A stretch of DNA of 30,490 nt from the NCBI GenBank assembly GCA_964392665.1, contig CAYMQB010000037.1:1-30490 (forward strand). The letters run 5' to 3'. A program made the translations under genes and the position numbers. Position 1 is the first letter of the stretch. Each line of letters opens with the position of its first letter. Source of the stretch: CAYMQB01 sp964392665. GTDB lineage: Bacteria; Hydrothermota; E44-bin80. Below are positions 16,416 to 24,841 of this stretch, piece after piece. A model generated the notes under the pieces. The model did no database searches and had not been told where the DNA came from. It saw nothing but the letters and a program-made list of their open reading frames with translations.

Positions 16416-17582
16416 ATGAGAAAATTATGGATTGGTTGTTTTTTAATGGTGAGTATTTTATCTTTCGGTTTAGCGGACGAGTTTTCCGACAAGATTTTTC
16501 TACAGGAAACGAAACTAAAGCAGCTGAGGGAAAAGCTTACTGAGGCAACGAAAAAAGCAAAGGAACTTGAACAGTCTGAGAAAACTGTTTTAGAAAAGGT
16601 TTCAAGGATAGACGAAGAACTCACTCTAACGCAAAAACTTCTCAGTGCACTCAAAAACAAAGAAAATATTATCTCCGATGAAATAGATAAAACGGAAAAT
16701 GTAATTAACATCCTGGAAAAACAAAGGAAAGTGAGGAGTAAAATATTGAACAAAAGGCTTAGGACAATTTACAAAAAGGGGAAAATGCATACAATGGAAA
16801 TACTTCTTATGTCCAAAACCTTTACAGATGCATTAAAAAGATTCGAATATCTAACAATTATCGCCGAACAAGATAAAAGAGTTTTCAACGAGCTTATCAC
16901 ATTAAAGAACGAACTTGAACAGAAAAAGCAGTTCTTAAGAACCAACCTTGATGAAATTAAAAAGGTAAATATTGAGGCTGAAAAAGAAACCACTTTTCTC
17001 AAGACGAAGAGAGGAGAAAAAAACAGTCTGTTGGAATCAATTAAAAAGGAAAAAACAAAGCAACAGCAGTTGGCAAAGGAATTAAGAGCATCTGCAAGGA
17101 AAATCGAGTCTATAATAGTAAAATTGGAAAAGGAGAGAAAAGAAAGAGAAAAAAGAGAAGGAGCGAAAAACTACTTCGAGAAGGTTCTTGGAGAAATAAA
17201 ATGGCCGACGATGGGAAGTATAATATCGACTTTTGGTGAAAAAATCAATCCAAAATATGGTACGACCGTGAAGAATAATGGAATCGACATAAGGGCGTCT
17301 CGGGGTTCGGCTGTTCACTCAATTGCTAAAGGCAAAGTCGCATACAATGATAGATTTCTTGGTTACGGTAACGTTGTTTTGATAGACCACGGGAAAGGCT
17401 ACTACAGTTTGTATGCTCATCTTCAGGACATTAATGTAAGTGTCAATGAGATTATCGAGAAAGACCAGGTCATAGGAAGTGTTGGTGATACAGGTTCTTT
17501 GGAAGGTGCAAAACTGCATTTTGAAATTAGGAAAAACGGGAAGCCAATCGACCCCATTCCTTTCCTCAAACAGAACAGATGA
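16416..17582 (+). CDS. EnvC-like murein hydrolase activator (coiled coil plus degenerate LytM/M23)
   Basis: About 388 residues from the ATG at 16416, giving signal peptide MRKLWIGCFLMVSILSFGLA. An in-frame ATG at 16395 has no binding site. Residues 25-255 are a long, Lys/Glu-rich coiled coil with the EnvC-type middle. Residues 270-388 are a LytM/M23 domain. The metal site is incomplete: the first His of HxxxD is Asn287 (D291 kept), H335 and H368 are present, but the first His of HxH is Lys366. That fits the EnvC/NlpD kind, which activate amidases without cutting peptidoglycan themselves. It acts in the periplasm during cell division. Its stop overlaps the holB start by 4 bp. Confidence 0.9.
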   Translation: MRKLWIGCFLMVSILSFGLADEFSDKIFLQETKLKQLREKLTEATKKAKELEQSEKTVLEKVSRIDEELTLTQKLLSALKNKENIISDEIDKTENVINILEKQRKVRSKILNKRLRTIYKKGKMHTMEILLMSKTFTDALKRFEYLTIIAEQDKRVFNELITLKNELEQKKQFLRTNLDEIKKVNIEAEKETTFLKTKRGEKNSLLESIKKEKTKQQQLAKELRASARKIESIIVKLEKERKEREKREGAKNYFEKVLGEIKWPTMGSIISTFGEKINPKYGTTVKNNGIDIRASRGSAVHSIAKGKVAYNDRFLGYGNVVLIDHGKGYYSLYAHLQDINVSVNEIIEKDQVIGSVGDTGSLEGAKLHFEIRKNGKPIDPIPFLKQNR

Positions 17583-18607
17583 GTTTTAGCGAAATAATCG
17601 GGCAGCAAGAGGTTAAAGAATTTCTTGTTAAGACATTGAATAATGGTAGGATAGCTTCTGGTTATCTTTTCTGTGGACCTGAAGGTGTAGGAAAGACCAT
17701 TACGGCTCTTAATTTTGTGAGAGCTATGAACTGTAAGAATAAAGTGAATGATTCGTGCTTATCGAACAGTGAAGAAAAATGTTCATCCTGCAAGAAGATT
17801 GATATTTTTTCCCATCCGGATATTAAGGTTGTTTTTCCCGTATCGAAAAAGATGAGAGATAATCATAAGAGATTGAGCATCCTACAAGAGGGGAAAATGC
17901 ATCTTTATGCAAAGACGGATGTGATTACTATTGACGATATTCGCAGCATTGAAAAAGAACTTTTGCTAAAACCCTTCGAAGCAGAAAGAAGGGCAATAAT
18001 TGTAGTTGATGCGGAAACCATGAGGAAAACTGCGCAGAATGCCTTTCTTAAAATTTTGGAAGAACCTCCACAAAATACTTCACTCATTCTTACTTCATCC
18101 CACCCAGAACGCTTGTTGCCTACGATTTGCTCAAGATGTATGAGAATAAATTTCAGAAGACTGAGTATTTCTAAGATGAAGGAATTTCTTTCTACGGTGG
18201 GCACATTTACAGATGAAGAAGTTATATTAGTTTCCAGACTCTCGCAAGGAAGCATAAAAAAAGCTATGGAGTTTCTTAGTGAAGAATTTATTGGTGAGAG
18301 AAAAATGTTTAAAAAAATTGTTCTCGATAACGAATACGATATTCTTGATGAAACCTATGACAAGAATACACTTGAAAGATTCTTAAAATTTCTTCTATTG
18401 TTTTCAAGAGATACATATATAGGTAAATTAGGCGGAGAGCTGATAAATGATGACTTGAAAGAACAGATAAAAGCAAGTAGCCACAATTACACAATTGAAG
18501 AATTGCGAGAAACAGTTAGAATTCTGGGAAATTGTCTTTTGGGTATCTCTGGTAACATAAATCCGCAACTAATTTCCAATATCGCATATAACAGGATTAG
18601 GGATTAA
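17579..18607 (+). CDS. holB: DNA polymerase III delta' subunit
   Basis: A 342-residue AAA+ clamp-loader subunit. Walker A CGPEGVGKT (32-40), a zinc-binding set C52, C60, C68, C71, and the phrase MRKTAQNAFLKILEEPPQNT with SSHPERLLPTICSRC are typical of HolB. The Walker B region reads AIIVVDAE, and the SRC arginine finger motif is kept. It works in the clamp loader that places the sliding clamp at primer ends. Translation is coupled to the upstream EnvC-like gene (ATGA) and the ricT-like gene begins 3 bp after the stop. The holB-ricT neighbourhood is also known in Firmicutes. Confidence 0.93.
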   Translation: MSFSEIIGQQEVKEFLVKTLNNGRIASGYLFCGPEGVGKTITALNFVRAMNCKNKVNDSCLSNSEEKCSSCKKIDIFSHPDIKVVFPVSKKMRDNHKRLSILQEGKMHLYAKTDVITIDDIRSIEKELLLKPFEAERRAIIVVDAETMRKTAQNAFLKILEEPPQNTSLILTSSHPERLLPTICSRCMRINFRRLSISKMKEFLSTVGTFTDEEVILVSRLSQGSIKKAMEFLSEEFIGERKMFKKIVLDNEYDILDETYDKNTLERFLKFLLLFSRDTYIGKLGGELINDDLKEQIKASSHNYTIEELRETVRILGNCLLGISGNINPQLISNIAYNRIRD

Positions 18608-18610
18608 GAA

Positions 18611-19459
18611 ATGCTTTACGAGGTAATTCTAAGGGAACGCGAAAAAAACATTTTTACAAATCCGAAACTTGTCAATGTGCATAAAGATGACTATGTGGTT
18701 GTTAAGAGAGCAGATGATATACAGGGGTTCGGTAGAGTTGTTGCCATCGTCGATTATATCGAGGACTCCTATATACAGGGCGAAATTGCAAGAAAAGCAT
18801 CCAGTGAGGATATTGCTGAATGGAATAAAAACAAGGAGCTTGAAAAAAAGGCATTTGAGTTTTGCAAAGAAAATATTTCTGATAGTAATCTTGAAATGAA
18901 ACTGATTGATGTTGAGTGTCAATTTGACAGACATAAGTTGAAGTTCTTCTTTATAGCAGATGGGCGCATCGATTTTAGAAATCTGGTAAGGGATCTTGCA
19001 GCAACATTCAAAACAAGAATTGAGATGCGACAGATCGGAGTAAGAGATTATGCAAAAAGGATAGGGGGACTTGGGCTTTGTGGAAGACCTTTTTGCTGCA
19101 GTACTTTCTTAAAGGAGTTTCAACCCGTAACAATAAGGGTAGCAAGGAATCAGGATATAAATATTAATCCCCAAAAAATATCAGGTGTATGTGGTAGATT
19201 AATGTGCTGCCTTACATATGAAGAGGAATTCTATGAGAATGAACTTAAAAAGTATCCGAAAATTGGATCGAAATTAGAGACAGAAAAAGGGAAAGGAGTA
19301 ATTACGAAAATCGACATATTTTCGCAAGAACTAACAATTAAGTATGAAGATAATTCAGAAGAAGTGATTGCAAGTGACAAAATAAAACAACCCGAAAAGA
19401 GGATGTGGAAGATTTTTCCCCGAAGAAGTTTTCTTAAAAGGCAGAAAAAGGATGAGTAG
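18611..19459 (+). CDS. ricT: PSP1-domain protein, RicT/YaaT-like
   Basis: A 282-residue protein with the PSP1 C-terminal signature: GGLGLCGRPFCC (C157, C162, C163) and GVCGRLMCC (C194, C199, C200), followed by LTYEEE. The Cys residues fit an Fe-S cluster or zinc site as in Bacillus RicT (YaaT), which works with RicA and RicF on RNA maturation and phosphorelay. No RicA or RicF is seen in this window. The gene is sandwiched between holB and metG, overlapping metG by 8 bp, so it belongs to a housekeeping operon. A charged tail (about 265-282) follows the domain. The symbol is by family, not proven orthology. Confidence 0.88.
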   Translation: MLYEVILREREKNIFTNPKLVNVHKDDYVVVKRADDIQGFGRVVAIVDYIEDSYIQGEIARKASSEDIAEWNKNKELEKKAFEFCKENISDSNLEMKLIDVECQFDRHKLKFFFIADGRIDFRNLVRDLAATFKTRIEMRQIGVRDYAKRIGGLGLCGRPFCCSTFLKEFQPVTIRVARNQDININPQKISGVCGRLMCCLTYEEEFYENELKKYPKIGSKLETEKGKGVITKIDIFSQELTIKYEDNSEEVIASDKIKQPEKRMWKIFPRRSFLKRQKKDE

Positions 19460-21452
19460 AAGAATTCTGATTACAAGTGCCCTTCCTTATGCAAACGGAC
19501 CCATCCATTTGGGACATCTCGCCGGTTCTTATTTACCTGCTGATATTTACTACAGATATCAGAAACAAAGAAAAAGGGATGTTATACATATATGTGGAAC
19601 TGATGAGAATGGTGTGCCTATAACGATAGAGGCTGAGAAAAGTGGTAAATTGCCAAAAGAACTTGTAGACGTATACTATGAAGATATAAAGCAAAGTTTT
19701 GCAAGATTGGGTATTGTCCATGACAATTTCTCGAGAACTTCGCTTCCTATACATCACAAAAATGCCCAGGAGTTTTTTAAGAAGGTATATGATAAAGGAT
19801 ATATAATTACAAAGAAGGTTAAACAGTACTATTGCTCAAACTGCAATAGATTTCTTGCCGACAGATACATAGAAGGGACTTGTCCCTACTGTGGTTCTAT
19901 TGGAGCAAGAGGAGACCAATGTGAGAATTGTGGTCGCTGGTTGGACCCGCAGAAACTTGGAGAACCGAAGTGTAAGATATGTGGAAGTGCTCCAAATATG
20001 AGAGAAACAGAACACTGGTTCTTCAGACTTGACCTTCTTCAACCCGAACTTGAAAAATGGATTGAGACACGTAAAAATTGGAAGAATAATGTGAAGAGAT
20101 TCTGCAAAGGATGGTTCAAGGAAGGTCTTGAACCAAGGGCAATTACACGAGACCTCAATTGGGGTGTACCTGTTCCTCTAATGGAAGCGAAAGGCAAGGT
20201 TTTATATGTGTGGTTTGATGCTCCTATAGGCTACATTTCTTCAACCATGGAGTGGTCATCGAAGATAGGCAAAACTGAGTTGTGGAAGGATTACTGGATG
20301 AATCCTGAGACGGAACTAGTTCACTTCATTGGAAAAGACAACATTGTATTTCATGCAATAGTTTGGCCGGCAATGCTTATGGCTCATGGAGATTATATCT
20401 TGCCTAAAGAGATTCCTGCAAATGAGTTTTTGAATATAAAGGGTAGCAAATTGTCAACCAGCAGAAGAAAAGCTATATGGCTTGGCGAAACACTTGATTC
20501 TTTTGAACCGGACACCTTAAGATACGCACTGTCGGTTAACTTACCAGAGAACAAAGATACTGATTTCGACTGGGATGATTTTCAGAATAAAGTTAACAAT
20601 GAACTTGCAAATATCCTGGGAAACTTTATTAACAGAACGGGTAGGTTTGTTGTTAGTGCTTTTTCTGGAAAAGTACCCGGTGTTTCTAATCCGCTAAGTG
20701 AAGATAATGAAATGCTAAAATTCATTGCAGACACCAAAGAAACCATGCAGGATACAATAGAGAAATTCCAGTTAAAAAAAGGAATAAAAGCGTTGATGGA
20801 ACTTGCCAAGAAAGCAAATAAGTATTTTGATAAATCAAAACCCTGGGAAACGGTGAAGAAAAACAAAGAAAAATGTGGTGCAACCCTGAATACATGCATT
20901 CAGGTTGTAGATGGACTGGCAACTTTGATGGAACCATATCTTCCTTTTAGCTCAAGCCAAATTCTCCAGATGTTGAATATTGAAAGAAATGAGTGGGATA
21001 ATGTTGGAATACCAAGGATACCCAAAAACAAACAACTGGGAAAGGTAAACATTCTTTACGCTAAAACAGAAAATGAGCGAATTATAATGGAAAAACAAAA
21101 ACTTGGAATAGGGGAGGAAAAGATGGCTGGAATTATAACGATTGATGAATTCGCAAGAACAGAAATGAAGATTGCAACTATTGAGAATGCGGAAAAGGTC
21201 GAGAATGCCCAGAAACTTATAAAATTAGTTGTTGATATAGGCGGAGAAAAAAGGCAGGTTGTTGCCGGAATTGCTGAATATTATTCTCCCGATGAGTTGA
21301 TCGGGAAATCGATAGTCGTTGTAACCAATCTTGCACCTGCAAAACTCAGAGGTGTCGAATCAAATGGAATGCTTCTTGCAGCTACAAAAGGAAACGAGCT
21401 ATCACTTCTCACGATTGATAAGCCTATTGATTCAGGCGCAAAGATTAGTTAG
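19452..21452 (+). CDS. metG: Methionyl-tRNA synthetase with C-terminal tRNA-binding domain
   Basis: A 666-residue class I synthetase charging tRNA-Met. The HIGH motif is H19-L-G-H22, the KMSKS loop reads KLSTS (333-337), and the connective region has two zinc knuckles (C128/C131/C144/C147 and C157/C160/C174/C177). Residues about 555-666 form an EMAPII/Trbp111-type OB-fold domain (RTEMKIATIENAEKVENA, RGVESNGMLLA) that binds the tRNA elbow. The start overlaps ricT by 8 bp. It is full length with no missing motif. It is the last gene of the envC-holB-ricT-metG run. The following gap holds a repeat element and a new promoter. Confidence 0.96.
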   Translation: MSRRILITSALPYANGPIHLGHLAGSYLPADIYYRYQKQRKRDVIHICGTDENGVPITIEAEKSGKLPKELVDVYYEDIKQSFARLGIVHDNFSRTSLPIHHKNAQEFFKKVYDKGYIITKKVKQYYCSNCNRFLADRYIEGTCPYCGSIGARGDQCENCGRWLDPQKLGEPKCKICGSAPNMRETEHWFFRLDLLQPELEKWIETRKNWKNNVKRFCKGWFKEGLEPRAITRDLNWGVPVPLMEAKGKVLYVWFDAPIGYISSTMEWSSKIGKTELWKDYWMNPETELVHFIGKDNIVFHAIVWPAMLMAHGDYILPKEIPANEFLNIKGSKLSTSRRKAIWLGETLDSFEPDTLRYALSVNLPENKDTDFDWDDFQNKVNNELANILGNFINRTGRFVVSAFSGKVPGVSNPLSEDNEMLKFIADTKETMQDTIEKFQLKKGIKALMELAKKANKYFDKSKPWETVKKNKEKCGATLNTCIQVVDGLATLMEPYLPFSSSQILQMLNIERNEWDNVGIPRIPKNKQLGKVNILYAKTENERIIMEKQKLGIGEEKMAGIITIDEFARTEMKIATIENAEKVENAQKLIKLVVDIGGEKRQVVAGIAEYYSPDELIGKSIVVVTNLAPAKLRGVESNGMLLAATKGNELSLLTIDKPIDSGAKIS

Positions 21453-21476
21453 ATAGCGGAGGCGATACTCCATAAT

Positions 21477-21565
21477 TGTCATTCTGAGGAAATAAAATGA
21501 CGGAAGAATCTCGGTATTTCTAGATTCTTCCCGGGTCAAAATGGAAAAGACTACTCAGAATGACA
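21477..21565. repeat. Nested inverted-repeat element, GTCATTCTGAG type
   Basis: Perfect 12-bp terminal inverted repeats, TGTCATTCTGAG (21477-21488) and CTCAGAATGACA (21554-21565), enclose a second hairpin GAAGAATCT (21503-21511) / AGATTCTTC (21522-21530). The 89-bp element has no coding capacity and belongs to the MITE/REP-like family scattered through the window. Between 21566 and 21757 I see nothing else. Confidence 0.8.
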
Positions 21566-21757
21566 TACCAAGAAAACAGTTCAAGTTTTGATCTGTTTTT
21601 TTGCCTTCATTATCAGCAGCTACGGTGTGGAGTACAGCTTTTTCTCCAAAATTGGAAAGAGTTGCGCTTTAAGAAATCAACGAATTATATAATAGTTTCA
21701 CAACCACAAGTTCTTTAGCATAAAGCGTAGAAAAAATCAAGTGAAAAAGTTTTTTTC

Positions 21758-21786
21758 TTGACAAGGGAATCAATTTTTAGTAAATT
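21758..21786 (+). promoter_or_regulatory. Promoter of the selenoprotein gene
   Basis: TTGACA (21758-21763), 17 bp, TAAATT (21781-21786). Transcription should start near 21793, giving a leader of about 130 nt before the ATG at 21924. Confidence 0.65.
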
Positions 21787-21798
21787 ACTAATAATGGG

Positions 21799-21924
21799 AA
21801 AGGAGGTAAGATAAAAAATATTAAGAAAACCCAGCAAACATTCGTTCGTTTATTGACTTGTTGTAATTTGATCCATACATCAAAGTTTTTTATCGAGGTT
21901 CAGTGGAACCTCAGGGAGAGCTAA
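21799..21924 (+). promoter_or_regulatory. Leader with strong SD, possible ATA-started leader peptide and hairpin
   Basis: A strong Shine-Dalgarno AAAGGAGGT (21799-21807) has no ATG, GTG or TTG near it, only ATA at 21811. From that ATA runs a 37-codon open frame (KNIKKTQQTF...) whose TAA (21922-21924) overlaps the ATG of the selenoprotein gene as TAATG, the layout of translational coupling. Inside it, GAGGTTC (21895-21901) and GAACCTC (21906-21912) form a perfect 7-bp hairpin just ahead of the AGGGAGAG site of the main gene. Whether the peptide is made is unknown. Confidence 0.45.
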
Positions 21925-23924
21925 TGAAATACTATAAGAAGTTTGTTCTATTTATCCTTCTTCTGCTAACTGCAGTTTGTTTAAGTGCAACACAACGCGT
22001 TGTTTTGATCGAAGGTTTTATTCGAACCACCTGACCATATTGTCCGTATGCTGCTCGTGCGGTAAAGCAGCTTGCAGAAGAAACAGGTGACAGTCTCGCA
22101 GCGGTCGAATATCATCTTAGCGACCCTTTCGCCAATAGTTATGGAAGTTCCCGGTCAGGTTATTATGGAGTTACAGGTGTACCAACAGTACAAGTTGACG
22201 GCGTATATCAATATGTTGGAGGAGGAACCGGAAATTACGCGCAATACAGGGGTGCTTTCAATGCAAGGAAACTCATATCGAGTCCTTTTGAGATTAATCT
22301 TGATGGAAACTATTCTCCACAATCACATACGGGGAACATAAGTGCAGAAATCATTGCAACGGGGACACCAGGAACGAATTTATACTTGAGATATGCAATA
22401 ATAGAAACTGATATAGAATATACCTGGGGTGGGGGAGATAGCCTTTATTTTGTCGAGAGGAAAATGTTTCCATCCGCAAACGGTGTTCCTATTTCATTGT
22501 CTACGGGAGATACGGTAAATGATAATCAAAGTTTCACATTCGACCCTTCATGGAACTTCATTAATAGCTATATTTTGGTGTTTATTCAAACGGATCTTAA
22601 TAAGGAAATTAAGCAAGCTGCAAAGTGGCGAATTCCGATCGATGTACCGAATCTTACTTACGTTGGTCATTCAATCGATGATTCTTCGGGTGACAATGAT
22701 GGAAGGGCGGATCCTGGTGAAACTGTAGATATGATTGTATCTCTCTACAACAGCCCACCTTTCAAGGATGCCACTAGCGTTTCTGCAACGATATCGACAA
22801 ATGACACGGATATAACACTCATAAACTCGTCAAGTAACTTTCCGGATATTTCAGCGGACAGCACTAAGGATAATTCGGCTGACCCATTCAGTTTTTCCGT
22901 TTCATCTTCTGCGAATGTTCATAGAGCGCAATTCGTTATGAATATAAGTGCCCAGCCAAATAACTATAGTACAACCGACACTTTCGAGACTATGATTGGT
23001 AGACCTGATATTATCTTTGTAGATAATGATGGGGGAGATACTCACGGAAATGTCGAACAGTATTTTACTGCAGCAATAGAAAGTTTAGGTATTATTTACG
23101 ATGTTGCTTCGGATTCGGCAATAGAGATGCAGTTCCTCAATGAGTATTTGGTCGTTGTCTGGTTTACAGGAACACTGGATGTGAATACTGTAACCAGTGC
23201 AGATCAGACTCTTCTTTCCAATTATCTTGATGGAGGGGGGAAATTATTTATAACGGGTCAGGATATTGGTCACGACATAGGTGGAACAACTTTCTATACC
23301 AACTATCTCCATGCAGTTTATGTAACGGATGACGTCAATTATTATGGAATAGTTGGGGTACCAGGTGACCCTATTGGTGGTGGCATCTCACTTACGATCG
23401 TAGGTGGAGGTGGAGCCAACAACCAAAGTTCTCCAAGTGCAATCTCAAAGATAGCCGATTCAGATTCAGTTTTCAAATATGCAGGTACGCTTGGACCGTG
23501 TGCGGTCAAATATGATGGTTCATACAAGATGGTCTATTTCTCATTTGGATATGAAGCTATAAATTCTCTTCCAAGTAGAATTGAGGTTTTAAGAAGAATT
23601 CTTGCCTGGTTTGGGTTGATTGTTGGAATAGAAGAGAATCAGCTGTCTCCGGCTGTTAGGAAACCTGAGATTATTGTTGGACCAAATCCATTTACAAGAG
23701 AAATTGCTCTGAGATTTTTTAACACAGGGAAAAAGGAAATCAATCTGGAAATTACCGATATTAGCGGAAGGAAAGTCTGGTCGAGTTCATTCAAAAACAT
23801 TAGACAAACTGTATGGAAAGGCGTAAACTCTGAAGGAAAGAAACTTCCTGCTGGTATCTATTTCTGCAGTGTTAGAGTTGGTACTATGAGTTTGAAAGCT
23901 GAAAAGCTTATTATGATGAAATAG
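21924..23924 (+). CDS. Probable selenoprotein: secreted thioredoxin-fold (Omp28-like) protein with sorting-like domain
   Basis: One continuous frame of 666 residues if the TGA at 22032-22034 is read as selenocysteine. The start ATG has AGGGAGAG upstream and a signal peptide (MKYYKKFVLFILLLLTAVCL). Residues 25-130 form a thioredoxin-like domain: RVVLIEGFIRTT-Sec37-P-Y-C40-PYAARAV, later YGVTGVPTVQVDG with the cis-Pro. The paralogue at 28884 has Cys at the TGA site. A CARDB/Ig-like region follows, then near residue 360-580 a GATase/ThuA-like region (DIIFVDNDGG, NYLDGGGKLFITGQDIGHD), and last a sorting-like tail with GPNPF, ISGRKVW and LPAGIYFCSV. Both sides of the TGA encode one fold, so a pseudogene or frameshift is less likely. 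It probably carries out thiol/selenol redox chemistry on or outside the outer membrane. Confidence 0.87.
22032..22075 (+). promoter_or_regulatory. Candidate bacterial SECIS element
   Basis: The in-frame TGA (22032-22034) is followed after 15 nt by a stem GCTGCT (22050-22055) / AGCAGC (22066-22071) with a 10-nt loop CGTGCGGTAA. The stem can extend with an A-U and a U-G pair beyond one mismatch. Bacterial SECIS hairpins lie directly downstream of the UGA inside the coding region, with a G in the first two loop positions, and this one fits. The loop contacts SelB. The fit is by eye and was not folded with software. Confidence 0.6.
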
Positions 23925-23942
23925 AAAACCTGTAATTTGAGT

Positions 23943-23972
23943 AAAAAGGCGAAACATTTGTTTCGCCTTTTT
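23943..23972. terminator. Strong bidirectional intrinsic terminator
   Basis: Perfect 13-bp stem from 23943-23955 (AAAAAGGCGAAAC) and 23960-23972, loop ATTT, with A-runs and T-runs on both sides. It sits between the convergent ends of the selenoprotein gene and the reverse-strand lipoprotein gene and can stop transcription from both. Confidence 0.9.
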
Positions 23973-23975
23973 ATA

Positions 23976-24350
23976 TTATGGTTTCCAACTAACATAAACA
24001 CTGTCGAAGGAATTTGAAGTTGCTTTCCATGTTTTAAGGTGGTCTTCGACATAGATGGTTACTTTCAGCTGTCCCTCCGATTGTTCCTTGCGGAATTTTG
24101 CAAACGCGGAATCCGATGCACCAATGATAGTACTGTTGTATGAGACGTAATTTGCAGCTCCCACCGGGACAATTCCCGTAACTATCGATGTATCAGTATT
24201 ATTGCCATATTCACCGGAGAAATTGAGAGAGTCATCACCATAGATTCTAACGTTCACCTGTACAGGATAGGTTTCGTCCGGTTCAGACAGGCCTCCTTGC
24301 GAAGAACAGCAAAGGATTATTGAAACCGATAAAATAATCAAGTATTTCAC
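23976..24350 (-). CDS. Small secreted or lipid-anchored protein, unknown function
   Basis: A 124-residue protein with GTG start and GGGAGGAAAG upstream. The N-terminus KYLIILSVSIILCCSSQGG is a hydrophobic signal ending in two Cys, close to a lipobox (I-L-C-C), so it is probably a lipoprotein, though the sequence before the Cys is not ideal. The mature part is rich in Ser, Thr, Asp and Tyr in beta-strand-like stretches (VQVNVRIYGDDSLNFSG, LKVTIYVEDH), suggesting a small Ig-like sandwich. I do not recognise a family. It has its own consensus promoter and shares a terminator with the selenoprotein gene. Confidence 0.75.
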   Translation of the reverse strand: MKYLIILSVSIILCCSSQGGLSEPDETYPVQVNVRIYGDDSLNFSGEYGNNTDTSIVTGIVPVGAANYVSYNSTIIGASDSAFAKFRKEQSEGQLKVTIYVEDHLKTWKATSNSFDSVYVSWKP

Positions 24351-24418
24351 CTTTCCTCCCGGTTTTTAAGTACAAATCATCAGTATATTTGATAGTTTCA
24401 TTTCTATTACACTTTTTT

Positions 24419-24447
24419 ATTATATTGTTTTTCTATAAGTTTGTCAA
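24419..24447 (-). promoter_or_regulatory. Consensus promoter of the small lipoprotein
   Basis: On the reverse strand TTGACA (24447-24442), 17 bp, TATAAT (24424-24419): a full consensus match, about 70 bp upstream of the GTG start. Confidence 0.8.
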
Positions 24448-24487
24448 TAGTTTTTTAAATAGTGCTTTTGGAATTCACCAAAGTGAA

Positions 24488-24775
24488 TGTCATTCTGAGT
24501 AATCTTTTTCATATTTACTCTGGAAGAATCTAAACAATATCGAGAAAAGAGTTTTGGTATTTTATATGGGCTGTCATTGCGAGTGTTCTTTTCTTAATTT
24601 CTGCCGAAGCAATCTCATATCCAGAGATACCGAGATTCTTCGAAAGCAATAAACTACTGTTTTCTCAGAATGACGTTCGTTCTTCTAATAGAATGAAGCA
24701 AGGTTGTCATTGCGAGTGTTCTTTTCTTAATTTCTGCCGAAGCAATCTCATATCCAGAGATACCGAGATTTTGTG
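24488..24775. repeat. Cluster of nested GTCATTC/GTCATTGCG repeats with an exact 66-bp duplication
   Basis: The outer element starts with TGTCATTCTGAG at 24488-24499 and ends with its complement CTCAGAATGAC (24664-24674). Inside it lies a TGTCATTGCGAG-type unit. A 66-bp block (24572-24637) is repeated without a mismatch at 24705-24770, 133 bp downstream, covering TGTCATTGCGAG, GAAGCAATCTC and ACCGAGATT. The stretch 24351-24841 otherwise holds only the two promoters described and no gene. Confidence 0.85.
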
Positions 24776-24794
24776 CGAATCACGGAAAAATTTA

Positions 24795-24823
24795 TTTACA
24801 ATTCAATTAACATATGATATAAT
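24795..24823 (+). promoter_or_regulatory. Promoter of the SRAP gene
   Basis: TTTACA (24795-24800), 17 bp, TATAAT (24818-24823), then AAGGAG and the ATG at 24842. The leader is only about 12 nt. Confidence 0.75.
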
Positions 24824-24841
24824 TTTAAAAAAGGAGAAAAT

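Noticed and set aside
22032..22034. TGA as a simple nonsense mutation or changed genetic code
   Set aside because: The rest of the 630-residue frame is intact with no other lesion, the position is the active-site Cys, and TGA ends other genes here normally.
22072..22341. Separate 89-residue ORF inside the selenoprotein gene
   Set aside because: It lies in another frame over the thioredoxin domain and has no ribosome binding site.
24572..24770. Insertion sequence
   Set aside because: No transposase frame; the elements are short non-coding repeats only.
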